Position numbers and translations under genes: made by a program. This document shows, piece by piece, positions 8,281 through 16,733 of a DNA stretch of 64,000 nt (positions are counted from its first letter, which is position 1; the number at the start of each line of letters is the position of its first letter). The notes under the pieces were generated by a model. The model was not told the DNA's origin, made no database searches, and was given only the letters and a program-made list of their open reading frames with translations. The stretch is from assembly GCA_000230935.2 (NCBI GenBank), contig AGIQ01000003.1, forward strand, positions 124,001-188,000. Reading direction: 5' to 3'. This DNA is from Mycolicibacterium rhodesiae JS60. Lineage in GTDB: Bacteria; Actinomycetota; Actinomycetes; Mycobacteriales; Mycobacteriaceae.

Positions 8281-9066
8281 ATGTTGATTCGCAGAGTTGC
8301 CCGGCCCATGTTGGCAGCGGTGTTCATCGGCCAGGGATTCGAGGCGCTGAGAAGCCCGAAGCCGGCCGCCGAAGCCGCCCGGCCCGCTCTCGAAGGTCTG
8401 CAGAAACTGCCCGACCCGGTCGGCTCGGGTGTGCCCAGTGACGCCGAGACGTTCGCGAAGATCAACGCCGCCGTCCAGATCGGCGGCGGGTTGCTGCTGG
8501 CGTCCGGACGGCTGCCCCGGCTCGCCTCGGCGGCGTTGGCGTTCACCGTGATTCCGGCCAACCTCGGGGCGCACATGTTCTGGGACGAGCCCGACCAACA
8601 GCTCAAGGCCGAGAAGCGCCGCGCGTTCCTCACCGACCTCAGCCTGGTCGGCGGGCTGATCATCGCCTCCGCCGACACCGCTGGAAAGCCGTCCCTGGGC
8701 TGGCGCGGGCGTCGCGCCGCTCGCAAGGTCACCGAGGCCGTCTCGGGCGGTTTGCCCGGATCGAGTCAGGGCCTGCTGGACAGCGACTTGCTGGACAAGG
8801 TGGGCCCGAAAGTCGGCCGTGGCCTGCAGGTCGGCGCGGAGCGCGGCCGCGAACTGGCGGTGGCCGCCGGAGAGCGTACCGCCCCACTTCTCGAGACCGC
8901 CCTCAAACGGGGTGCCGAATTCGCCGAGATCGCCCGCGAGCGCGGAGCCGAATTTGCCGATGCCGCTAGGGATCAGAGCAGCGATGTGGTCGACACCACC
9001 CGCGCCCGCGCGAAGAAGGCCAACAAGCAAGCGAAGAAACAAGCTAAGAAGTTAGCCAGGCACTGA
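8281..9066 (+). CDS. DoxX family membrane protein with Lys/Ala-rich tail
   Basis: A 261-residue protein. The first 140 residues resemble DoxX: RPMLAAVFIGQGFEAL opening, several membrane helices and the conserved AHMFWDEPD region. The rest is a long charged helical tail ending in a lysine-rich stretch (residues about 244-261) that may contact nucleic acid, wall polymer or a protein partner. DoxX proteins have been linked to redox and sulfur-stress complexes in mycobacteria. The role here is not determined. It starts at ATG 8281, 43 bases after the DUF6328 gene. Confidence 0.8.
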   Translation: MLIRRVARPMLAAVFIGQGFEALRSPKPAAEAARPALEGLQKLPDPVGSGVPSDAETFAKINAAVQIGGGLLLASGRLPRLASAALAFTVIPANLGAHMFWDEPDQQLKAEKRRAFLTDLSLVGGLIIASADTAGKPSLGWRGRRAARKVTEAVSGGLPGSSQGLLDSDLLDKVGPKVGRGLQVGAERGRELAVAAGERTAPLLETALKRGAEFAEIARERGAEFADAARDQSSDVVDTTRARAKKANKQAKKQAKKLARH

Positions 9067-9156
9067 GCCGTTCGGATCGCGCCGAAGCCAAGCCTCTGCG
9101 GAGTCACCGCGCCAAGGTAGATTGGGCCGGACTTACTTCAGCGGAGGGAGCGATCA

Positions 9157-9822
9157 ATGACCACGGGTGACTACGACCCCAACGCGTACGGGCCGACCGG
9201 AGGATATCCCCCGCCGCCGCCGACCGGTCAGCCCGGCAGCTATCCGCCGCCGCCGTCCAACTACCCCCCGCCGCCACCCGCAGGTCCGGCCGGCGGTTAC
9301 CCGCCGCCGCCCGCGCAGGGTGCGCCCGGTTATCCGCCACCCGAGCAGTTCGGCGGACCGGGTTACGGCGGCGGCTACCCGCCGCCGGTACCGGGTGCCG
9401 GCCAGCCGGGCGGGGTGTGGATTCGCCTCGGCGCCCGCGTCATCGACTGGATCATCACCGGCATCGTGGTGTTCCTGGTGTCCTTGCCGTTCTGGGGCAG
9501 TGACAGCTACAGCTTCATCGCCGGCGTGGTTCTGGCCCTCATCCCGTTCGCCTACTTCGTCGGGTTCGAAGTCAGCCAGGGGTGGACACCGGGCAAGAAG
9601 ATCCTCGGGCTGCGCGTCCAGGGACCGGGCGGCGCGGCCAAGCCGACCGCCCAGCAATCGGCCATCCGCAATTCGTTCATGCTGCTGTCGATCATCCCGT
9701 TCGTCGGCCCGCTGCTCGGGTTCGTCGCCGAGATCGTCATCGGCGTGACGATCAACAACAGCCCGACCAAGCAGGGCAAGCACGACGAACTTGCCGGTGG
9801 CACGCAGGTCCTCCAGGGCTGA
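9157..9822 (+). CDS. RDD family membrane protein with proline-rich N-terminus
   Basis: A 221-residue protein. Residues 1-85 are a Pro/Gly/Tyr-rich cytosolic region (GGYPPPPP-type repeats). From about 88 there is an RDD domain: RLGARVIDWIITG with the Arg-Asp pair, then further helices and GWTPGKKILGLRV. GGAGGGAG is a strong ribosome site 9 bases before ATG 9157. Proline-rich RDD proteins such as the M. tuberculosis antigen Pra are common in mycobacteria; transport of ions or organic solutes has been proposed for some RDD proteins. It is convergent with gntP. Confidence 0.87.
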   Translation: MTTGDYDPNAYGPTGGYPPPPPTGQPGSYPPPPSNYPPPPPAGPAGGYPPPPAQGAPGYPPPEQFGGPGYGGGYPPPVPGAGQPGGVWIRLGARVIDWIITGIVVFLVSLPFWGSDSYSFIAGVVLALIPFAYFVGFEVSQGWTPGKKILGLRVQGPGGAAKPTAQQSAIRNSFMLLSIIPFVGPLLGFVAEIVIGVTINNSPTKQGKHDELAGGTQVLQG

Positions 9823-9831
9823 GCACTGCGC

Positions 9832-11259
9832 TCAAATCACCAGACTGAGCAGCAGGACGACGACCAGACCCGCCACCGACAAGATCGTCTCCATCAGTGA
9901 CCAGGTCTTGATGGTCTGACCCACCGTGATCCGGAAGTACTGGTTGACCAACCAGAATCCGGCGTCGTTCACGTGCGAGAAGAACAGCGAGCCGGCCCCG
10001 ACGGCAAGCACGACCAGTGACACCTGGCTCGTGCCGAGGCCACTCACCAACTCGAGCACCAGTGCCGAGGCGGTGATGGTGGCCACCGTCGCGGAGCCGG
10101 TCGCCAGCCGGATCAGCACGGCGAGCACCCAGGCCAGCACGATCACCGAGACGTTGGCGCCCTTGGCCCAGTCGGCCAGCAGGGTGCCGATACCGCTGTC
10201 AACCAGGACCTGCTTGAAGCCGCCCCCCGCGGCGACGATCAGGATGATGCCCGCCACCGGGGGCAGACCCGACTCCACGCATTTCATCACGGCTGCCCTG
10301 GACATCCCGGCCCCGCGGCCGAGGGTGAAGATGCCGACGATGACGGCGATCAGCAACGCCACGAGTGGCGTGCCGAGGACGTCGAAAGTGACTCGGAACC
10401 ATTGGTTCTCGTCGTCGATGAAGATGTCCACCAGGGCCTTGCCCAACATCAGGACCACGGGCAGCAGCACGCTGAACAACGTCACCGGGAACGACGGGCG
10501 GCGAACACCGGTGTTCTCGTCGGGAATCACCTCGCCTTCGGGCCCCAGCGCTGCCGACCCCGACCCGAACGTATCGGGCGCCGCCACGACGACCCAGCGG
10601 CCGGCCAGCTTCCCGAACAACGGACCAGCCACGATGATCGTCGGAATCGCCACCGCGACACCCAGAGCCAGTGTCAGGCCCAGGTCGGCGTGCAGCAGAC
10701 TGATAGCGGTCAACGGCCCCGGGTGCGGCGGGACGAAACCGTGCATCGCCGAAAGCCCCGCCAGCGCAGGGATTCCGACGGTGATCAGCGACAGGTTGGA
10801 GCGCCGCGCGACCAGGTAGATGACCGGCATCAGCAGGACAAGGCCGATCTCGAAGAACATCGGCAAGCCGATGATCGCGCCCACCAAGGCCATCGCCCAC
10901 GGCAGGGCGCGCGGCGACGCGTGGCCGACAATCGTGTCGACGATCTCGTCGGCGCCGCCGGAATCCGCGAGAAGTTTGGCGAACATCGCACCGAGGGCGA
11001 TCAGAATACCGACCCCGGCGGCGGTGGAACCGAAGCCGTCGGAGAACGATTTCAGCACCTTCTCCAAGTTCTCACCGGCGACGATGCCGACCGTCAGCGC
11101 GCCAAAGATCAACGCCAGGAACGGATGCAGGTGAATGAGCGTGATCAGGACGACGATCACCCCGATGCCCGCGAGGAACGCCAGGATGAGCTGCCAACCC
11201 GGCGCTACCGGTGCCGCAAGCTTTGGCGCCTCGGCCAATAGGGTGGCGTGCAGATTCAT
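9832..11259 (-). CDS. gntP: GntP-family gluconate:H+ symporter
   Basis: A 475-residue integral membrane transporter with about a dozen hydrophobic segments. Family signatures include GFVPPHPGPL, HVNDAGFWLVNQYF near the C-terminus and GSATVATITAS. GntP proteins import gluconate or related sugar acids with protons. Its ATG overlaps the gntK stop (ATGA), so kinase and permease are translated from one mRNA. Together with the divergent GntR regulator this forms a complete gluconate uptake and activation locus. Gluconate itself is the likeliest substrate, though related acids cannot be excluded. Confidence 0.93.
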   Translation of the reverse strand: MNLHATLLAEAPKLAAPVAPGWQLILAFLAGIGVIVVLITLIHLHPFLALIFGALTVGIVAGENLEKVLKSFSDGFGSTAAGVGILIALGAMFAKLLADSGGADEIVDTIVGHASPRALPWAMALVGAIIGLPMFFEIGLVLLMPVIYLVARRSNLSLITVGIPALAGLSAMHGFVPPHPGPLTAISLLHADLGLTLALGVAVAIPTIIVAGPLFGKLAGRWVVVAAPDTFGSGSAALGPEGEVIPDENTGVRRPSFPVTLFSVLLPVVLMLGKALVDIFIDDENQWFRVTFDVLGTPLVALLIAVIVGIFTLGRGAGMSRAAVMKCVESGLPPVAGIILIVAAGGGFKQVLVDSGIGTLLADWAKGANVSVIVLAWVLAVLIRLATGSATVATITASALVLELVSGLGTSQVSLVVLAVGAGSLFFSHVNDAGFWLVNQYFRITVGQTIKTWSLMETILSVAGLVVVLLLSLVI

Positions 11260-11768
11260 CGGCGTCCATCTCCTTCAACGCGGGATACGTAGGTGTCGAC
11301 GATCGAGTCGATGCTCTGATCGACGTCGATGCTGATGCCGTGCTCGTCGGCATCGAGGGGTTCGAGGGTTTCGAATTGCGAAGCGAGCAATGCCGCGGGC
11401 ATGAAATGGCCGGGCCTGCTTGCCTGCCGGCGGGCGATGACGTCGTGCGTTCCACTCAGGTGAACGAATGTGACGTCGGCGCAGTGTCGTCTGAGTTGGT
11501 CACGGTACCTGCGTTTGAGTGCCGAGCAGCTCATCACGCCGCCTGCACTGTGCCCGGCGAGCCACTCGCCGATGGCCTCCAGCCACGGATAGCGGTCGTC
11601 ATCGTCCAATGCGTGTCCCGCGGTCATCTTGGCGATATTGGCAGGCGGGTGGAAGTCATCGGCGTCGGCGAATGGCACGCGCAGCCGCTGGGCCAGGGCC
11701 GCGCCGACGGTCGATTTTCCCGAGCCGGACACCCCCATGACGACGATGGGTGAGGCCCCGTCTTCCAT
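11256..11768 (-). CDS. gntK: Gluconokinase
   Basis: A 170-residue P-loop kinase: GVSGSGKST near the N-terminus, DADDFHPPANIAKM for substrate binding, and the CSALKRRYRD motif conserved in gluconokinases. It phosphorylates gluconate to 6-phosphogluconate, feeding the pentose phosphate pathway. The ATG at 11768 gives the normal family length; starts at 11795 or 11807 would add a short tail without family character. It is first in the operon with gntP and divergent from gntR. Confidence 0.92.
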   Translation of the reverse strand: MEDGASPIVVMGVSGSGKSTVGAALAQRLRVPFADADDFHPPANIAKMTAGHALDDDDRYPWLEAIGEWLAGHSAGGVMSCSALKRRYRDQLRRHCADVTFVHLSGTHDVIARRQASRPGHFMPAALLASQFETLEPLDADEHGISIDVDQSIDSIVDTYVSRVEGDGRR

Positions 11769-11817
11769 GCCTGCGTCTACCCTGCTGTGCGCCATGCCAC
11801 ACAGCATTCATTAATAG

Positions 11818-11881
11818 TCTTACCTTTGCAAGATTTTGGCGTATTGAATCTGCTTTTAATGTCATTTGCGTTGCGTATGAC
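11818..11881. promoter_or_regulatory. gnt intergenic control region with two inverted repeats
   Basis: Between divergent gntK and gntR lie two dyads. TCTTAC at 11818 pairs with GCAAGA ending at 11833 (one mismatch). GTCAT at 11861 pairs exactly with ATGAC ending at 11881, just before the GntR start at 11893. Either could bind the FadR-type regulator; the second would act as an autoregulatory site. No experimental support. Confidence 0.4.
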
Positions 11882-11892
11882 AAGATGTATCC

Positions 11893-12612
11893 GTGACGTC
11901 CGAGCCGATGGTGAGCGAGTTGCACAGCAATGTGCTCACCGCGCTGGGTGAAGGCATCGTCTCGGGGCGCTACCAACCTGGCCAGGTGCTGACCCTCGAC
12001 GGCGTCAGCACCGAGCACGGCGTGTCCCGTTCGGTGGCCCGGGAAGCCATCCGGGTGCTGGAGTCCATGCGGATGGTCGCGCCCCGGCGTCGGGTGGGTA
12101 TCACGATCCAGCCGTCCACCAAGTGGAATGTGTTCGACCCCAGGGTGATTCGTTGGCGACTGGACGCCGGTGACCGCGCCGCGCAACTGATGTCGTTGTC
12201 GGAGTTACGACGTGGCTTCGAACCGGCGGCAGCCGCACTGGCCGCACGGCGCGCCGACCCGCATCACTGCCGCATCATGGCCGCCGCCGTCTCGGATATG
12301 GTGGTCCATGGCCGCTCCGGCGACTTAGAAGCATATCTGCTGGCGGACAAGATCTTTCACCGCACCCTGCTGGAGGCCAGCGGTAACGAGATGTTCCGCG
12401 CGCTCGACGACGTTGTCGCCGAGGTGCTCGCCGGGCGAACTCATCACGGCATGATGCCCACCCGGCCCAACCCGGCGGCGATCGAACTGCACGACGAGGT
12501 GGCGCGGGCGGTTCGGCTGCGCGATGAAGTGGCCGCCGAACGCGCCATGCGCGCCATCATCGACGAATCGGCCGCCGCGCTCGCCGAGGACCTCTCCCCT
12601 CGGCCGAGCTGA
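11893..12612 (+). CDS. gntR: FadR/GntR family regulator of gluconate genes
   Basis: A 239-residue regulator. The N-terminal winged helix (residues about 5-75) includes TEHGVSRSVAREAIRVLESM; a helical FCD effector domain follows, with the metal-ligand type pattern of His residues in FHRTLLEASGN. FCD regulators bind organic acids, and the divergent gntK-gntP pair makes gluconate or 6-phosphogluconate the likely effector. It starts at GTG 11893, close to an inverted repeat suited to autorepression. It ends two bases before a convergent lipoprotein gene. Confidence 0.9.
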   Translation: MTSEPMVSELHSNVLTALGEGIVSGRYQPGQVLTLDGVSTEHGVSRSVAREAIRVLESMRMVAPRRRVGITIQPSTKWNVFDPRVIRWRLDAGDRAAQLMSLSELRRGFEPAAAALAARRADPHHCRIMAAAVSDMVVHGRSGDLEAYLLADKIFHRTLLEASGNEMFRALDDVVAEVLAGRTHHGMMPTRPNPAAIELHDEVARAVRLRDEVAAERAMRAIIDESAAALAEDLSPRPS

Positions 12613-12613
12613 A

Positions 12614-13366
12614 TCAGGCCGCGGGCTTGTAGTTGAAGTCGATCCGGTCACCTTTGACGGCGGTGACGGTCAAGGTGAAATCCTGGGTCTCCGAGCCGGC
12701 CACCACGGTGCAGGTGATGGAGTTTCCGACCTTGCCCTCCAGGTTGTCCGTGCAGTCGGCGGAATCCGGCCGGCTCCCCAACTGGGTGGCGAGCTGATCC
12801 AGCAGGGAGCTCTCGACCTGCGCTTTCTCGAGCACCGGCAGGACGTTGAAGTACATCATCAGGCCCTCGACCCGCGTGACGACGACGGTGCGCTTCGAGG
12901 TGACGCCGTCGGCCGTGACGTCGCAATGAGTCTCGGTGCCCTGCTTTCCTTCCAAGCCACCGTCGCACGTCACCGAGTCGACCGTGACGCTGGAGGCATT
13001 GGACAGGAGGGTGGACACACCCTTCTCCAGCTGCGTCTTGGACAGCGCCGGTTCCATGTCGTAGCTGACCGTCGTGCCCTCGACCTTGGTGACGGTGACA
13101 ACGGGTTCAAAGCTGTTGTCGCTGCTCAGCACCACCTCGCAGCGCGTGGTCTTGCCGACCTCGCCCTTCAGATCGTCCTTACAGGTCACCGTCTGCGGCC
13201 TTTGACCCTCCTTCTCCAGGCGCTGGGAGATGTCCTTCTCGAGATCCGTCTTCGACACCGAGACACCGGTGCTCACGTTGAACGAGCAGCCGGCCAGCGC
13301 CGCACTGGCAAGGCCAACGGCTGCGAGCGCGGCGCCGAGCCGAGGGAACACCATCATCCGTCGCAT
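12614..13366 (-). CDS. Lipoprotein with three DUF4333 repeats
   Basis: A 250-residue secreted lipoprotein. The signal peptide ends in the lipobox LAGC (Cys27). The mature part holds three tandem DUF4333 modules, each with the same C-x13-C cysteine pair and a K/R-x-L-x-G-K/E core, probably one disulfide per module. ATG 13366 is chosen because GGAGG lies 5 bases upstream; the adjacent ATG at 13369 would sit too close. DUF4333 has no assigned function. Three copies in one lipoprotein suggest a modular envelope protein. It is convergent with gntR. Confidence 0.85.
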   Translation of the reverse strand: MRRMMVFPRLGAALAAVGLASAALAGCSFNVSTGVSVSKTDLEKDISQRLEKEGQRPQTVTCKDDLKGEVGKTTRCEVVLSSDNSFEPVVTVTKVEGTTVSYDMEPALSKTQLEKGVSTLLSNASSVTVDSVTCDGGLEGKQGTETHCDVTADGVTSKRTVVVTRVEGLMMYFNVLPVLEKAQVESSLLDQLATQLGSRPDSADCTDNLEGKVGNSITCTVVAGSETQDFTLTVTAVKGDRIDFNYKPAA

Positions 13367-13473
13367 CATGACCTCCCAGAATTCGCCTGGCGGCGCGGGT
13401 TTCCGCACGTCCGCGTGCAAGATACCAAGCGGGCGTGCACTAAGGGGTTCAGCTGTGGTGGTTGACTACCGGG

Positions 13474-14361
13474 GTGAGCAGATCACCTGAGTTGGCGCGC
13501 CGCTTCTTCGACCGCTACGAACCGGTTCACGGCATCACCTATTTCGCTCCGGGCGTGCGAACCGCGTTGGAAGCCATGGGGTTCACCAGCTTCTGGCGCG
13601 GCTACTTCGCCGCCCGGTCCGCACCGCTGGGCCGGGCGCCTGCCGAGGTGGTGGCGGCGGTCTTCTACAACTTCTCGGCCGAGCGGGTGCGCAAAGCGGT
13701 GCCCGCGATCTGGGATATCGCTACGCCGACCGACATGGTGGCAGTGCGGTCGGACACCGCGGTCGCGGCGCTGCGCGGCTATGGCCTGAGCGACGAGACA
13801 CCGGGGCTGGCGGCGGCCGCCGAACTGGCCGGCGTGGCGGCCCGCAACACACCACCGGCCGGCCGGCCGCTGTTCGCGGCCAACCTGGCGCTGGAGTGGC
13901 CCGACACTCCGCTGGCAAGCTTGTGGCACGCGGCGACCCTGCTGCGCGAGCATCGCGGGGACGGCCATGTGGCGACCCTGGTGAGCGAGGGCATCAGTGG
14001 CCGCGAGTCCAACGTCTTCCACGTCGCCGCCGGGGCGGTGCCGGCCGATTTCATCAAACGCAGCCGGGACTATTCCGACGAGGAGTGGGACGCGTGCGTT
14101 CGCTCGCTCGGGGAGCGTGGATTAGTGACGCCCACATGCACTCTCACCGACGCCGGGCGTGCACTGAAGGAACACGTCGAATTGCGGACCGACGCTCTTG
14201 CACTAGGTGCGTTGAGTGCCCTCGACGATGCGGCGGTGGAGCGGTTGTTCCAGGCACTCACGCCGATCACCCGGCAGGTCATCGCCGGAGGCGATCTTCC
14301 GGCGACGACCCCGATGGCGCTGCGCCGAGACGAGCTCGACGACAACGCGGCGGGACTTTAG
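13474..14361 (+). CDS. SCO6745-type protein, winged-helix-like C-terminus
   Basis: A protein of about 295 residues resembling the SCO6745 family of actinobacteria. The N-terminal half is helical (RRFFDRYEPVHGITYF, PAEVVAAVFYNFS). The C-terminal third (ERGLVTPTCTLTDAGRALKEHVE) looks like the winged-helix end of a MarR-type domain. Function is unknown. GTG 13474 and TTG 13462 are both possible starts. Its stop overlaps the stop of the small membrane gene on the other strand by four bases. Confidence 0.7.
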   Translation: MSRSPELARRFFDRYEPVHGITYFAPGVRTALEAMGFTSFWRGYFAARSAPLGRAPAEVVAAVFYNFSAERVRKAVPAIWDIATPTDMVAVRSDTAVAALRGYGLSDETPGLAAAAELAGVAARNTPPAGRPLFAANLALEWPDTPLASLWHAATLLREHRGDGHVATLVSEGISGRESNVFHVAAGAVPADFIKRSRDYSDEEWDACVRSLGERGLVTPTCTLTDAGRALKEHVELRTDALALGALSALDDAAVERLFQALTPITRQVIAGGDLPATTPMALRRDELDDNAAGL

Positions 14362-14584
14362 ACGCCTTCCCGCGGCGTCGCATTCAGGTCCACGCCCGAA
14401 TCCTGTGCGGCGTCGCGCAATCGCGAGATGTAGTTCCCTATCGCAACGTCGGCTTGGGCCAGCTGGGCCTTGGCGCGCCGTTGCCGTACGGTCTCGGTCA
14501 CGGCGCCGATGACGAACAAGACGACAAATACCAAGGCGCCGTAGAGGTTTCCGAACAGGAACCAGGCTCGAGGTTGTCCGCCAC
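14358..14584 (-). pseudogene. Small single-helix membrane protein gene with apparent frameshift
   Basis: Two overlapping frames together make one plausible small protein of about 75 residues. The start is GTG 14584, preceded by GGGGG with 7-base spacing, and reads VADNLEP. The rest lies in another frame, from WFLFGNLYGALVFVV (about 14564) through a transmembrane helix and a charged TETVRQRRAKAQLAQ region to TAA at 14360-14358. The second frame has no ATG or GTG start, only a CTG at 14558 and a TTG inside the membrane helix. One missing base near 14566 explains the pattern. A true pseudogene, sequencing error or CTG start remain open. Confidence 0.5.
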
Positions 14585-14664
14585 GGTGTCACCCCCACAT
14601 CGGCTGGTGACGGCAGCGTAAATCGAGCGTCTGAGAGCAGGCTGATATTTCCGTTATCTCCGAA

Positions 14665-16650
14665 TCAGAGGTTGCGGTTCCACTCCACCCAGCCGACACC
14701 GCTTCTGCCGTCCGCGGTCTCGACCGTGACCCAGGACCGTGGAAACTGGCTGATCTGGCCGTCGGGGCCGACCAGCCGGACCGGTGCGTGACCGCGGACG
14801 TCGACCGTCGCCCGCACCGGTCCCGGCTCATAGACGATGGTCGTGGTCAGGGGTAATCCGTTGTCGGCGAACGTCGCATCTGCGGTGACGCTGGTCGCCT
14901 CGGTGACCGGGGCGCCGGGGCGCTGGAGGTAGCCGACGCTGACCGGCGAGATGCCCGGAATACGGATGTCGACACCGTGCAGATGCGTGCCGTCCTCGAG
15001 GTGCAGCGCACTCCAGACCCAGTCCATACTCCACCAGTCACGTACACCGTAGGAGTGGTCGCGCTGCCCCGGGACCGCCTCGAACTCGTGGACGCGGCCG
15101 TCGATCGTGACGGTCCCGGTTATCGTGCAAGGGATTTCGTAGCGCGTGGTGATGCGGTACGCATACGGGATGCCCACCGACGTCCAGGTCAGGTCCATCG
15201 CCAGCTCGACCGGCCGGCCGGGCTCGTCACGCAGCAGAGCTGATGGATCGTCGTATTCTGCTGCGGTGCCGCCGACTTCGACGCGGTAGGTCGCAAGCGG
15301 CGTGATCGCGCCGTGGCGCAGTTCGGCACCGTCGGCTTGGGCCAGTGCCGGGTCGGCGGGCAGCGGAGCCTCGAAGTTCACCAGCGCGACGGTCGGCACA
15401 TCGGGCCCGCACACCAGCGCATTGATCCACGCCACGTTCTGATTGGGCACCAGGCCGAGCCGGATCCAGCCGCCGACGCCCTGCGCCGGATCGGCGAAAT
15501 CCCAGTACCAGCTTTCGTTCCAGAGCGGCTCGTCGCCCGGCGGGTGGGCGCCCTCATCCGCGGGGTCGGGCATCAAGGCCTGCGGCGCCTCGGGTGCAGG
15601 CAGGATGTCGAGGGCCCCGGTGTCGAGCACGTGACTCGTGTGCCGGTCGAGCATGGTCAAGAACATCTCGTCCCCGCGATCGGTGCGCTCGACGAGCATC
15701 GACGACACCACGGCCATCATCACGCCGGCAAAACTCTGGCGGCGTACCCCGTCGCGCACGTCATCGAGCGTGAGCGACGAATCAGGGCCCAGCCCTTGGT
15801 GATACGCACGCAGCAGCTCGTCATAGTGGGCGCGGCGGTCCTCGACGGCGACCGCACATCCGATGAAGTAGGCGACGTCGGTCATGGCCGGCCCCCAGGT
15901 GACGGTCTGCCAGTCCACGACGGTGAGGTGACGCCGCGACCCGGGCCGGCCGAACAGCAGGTTGTCCAACCGATAGTCGCCGTGCACCAGACCCTTGATC
16001 CGGTCGGACACGGATTCTTCGGCCAGATAGGCATCGAAGCTCTCCACCAGCCGCTCGCACACCAGCCGCTGATCCGGGGTGATCGCATCGGCGTAGCGGT
16101 CGGCGAACCCGGCCCACAGCGAAGCGACCAAGGCCTGGTTGAGCGGCGCCGCACGGGTGAGCCAGTCGGCGTGCGCCACGTGATCGCTGCCGATCACGGG
16201 CGCGTGCAGACGGCCCAGCTCGGTCAATGCCAGCACGGCGTCTGCGACTGTGGCGCCCTGGATTTCGTTACCGACCTCGGCGGGAGCGGCGTCGTCGAGC
16301 AGGAGCGAGAAGATGCCCGTCTCGGGGTCGTATGCGCTGTGATAGCACTCGGCGACCGGGCCGCCGAGGCGCGGTGCAATCTCGGAGTAGAACTTCACCT
16401 CACGCTCGTAGAGCCCCAGTGCGAGGCCGGTCTGCCTGCTCGTCGGATCGGTGGCGGCGACCTTGAGAATCACCGAGGCCGGGCCGTCGGCGCTGTCGTC
16501 GTAGCTCAGTCCGACCCGATAGCACTCGCTCATCTGGCCGGTACCGATGCGGTCGATGGTGAATCCGGTCACCGGAGCCCCGATGGCGGCGGCGAGCCAC
16601 TGCGCGGTCAGGTCACTGGGCCGTTCGATGACGATGTCATTGGTCTGCAC
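14665..16650 (-). CDS. APH-like kinase fused to a C-terminal domain of unknown function
   Basis: A 661-residue two-domain protein. Residues 1 to about 345 form an aminoglycoside-phosphotransferase or choline-kinase-like fold: VILKVAA lysine, VHGDYRLDNLL catalytic loop and VVDWQTVTWG metal motif, all intact. The remaining ~300 residues are beta-rich (NESWYWDF, GQRDHSYGVRDWW) and resemble a domain paired with such kinases in actinobacteria, probably DUF7064-type. The kinase substrate is unknown; steroid, lipid or CoA-related small molecules have been guessed for relatives. It stands alone, upstream of the frameshifted small gene on the same strand. Confidence 0.85.
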   Translation of the reverse strand: MQTNDIVIERPSDLTAQWLAAAIGAPVTGFTIDRIGTGQMSECYRVGLSYDDSADGPASVILKVAATDPTSRQTGLALGLYEREVKFYSEIAPRLGGPVAECYHSAYDPETGIFSLLLDDAAPAEVGNEIQGATVADAVLALTELGRLHAPVIGSDHVAHADWLTRAAPLNQALVASLWAGFADRYADAITPDQRLVCERLVESFDAYLAEESVSDRIKGLVHGDYRLDNLLFGRPGSRRHLTVVDWQTVTWGPAMTDVAYFIGCAVAVEDRRAHYDELLRAYHQGLGPDSSLTLDDVRDGVRRQSFAGVMMAVVSSMLVERTDRGDEMFLTMLDRHTSHVLDTGALDILPAPEAPQALMPDPADEGAHPPGDEPLWNESWYWDFADPAQGVGGWIRLGLVPNQNVAWINALVCGPDVPTVALVNFEAPLPADPALAQADGAELRHGAITPLATYRVEVGGTAAEYDDPSALLRDEPGRPVELAMDLTWTSVGIPYAYRITTRYEIPCTITGTVTIDGRVHEFEAVPGQRDHSYGVRDWWSMDWVWSALHLEDGTHLHGVDIRIPGISPVSVGYLQRPGAPVTEATSVTADATFADNGLPLTTTIVYEPGPVRATVDVRGHAPVRLVGPDGQISQFPRSWVTVETADGRSGVGWVEWNRNL

Positions 16651-16733
16651 GCGACCAACCTAGGACAGATCAGCGGCCCGACGAGGGGTTTTCCCGGCAT
16701 TTCTTGACGGGTGTCAACTCACGCCTGGTCAGG

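Noticed and set aside
9190..9420. Dense short GC-rich repeats
   Set aside because: They encode the Pro/Gly-rich N-terminus of the RDD protein; not a CRISPR array or intergenic repeat.
14203..14598. 131-residue minus-strand frame starting at GTG 14598
   Set aside because: It runs into the convergent SCO6745-type gene and is basic, low-complexity sequence. The third frame gives a convincing membrane protein instead.
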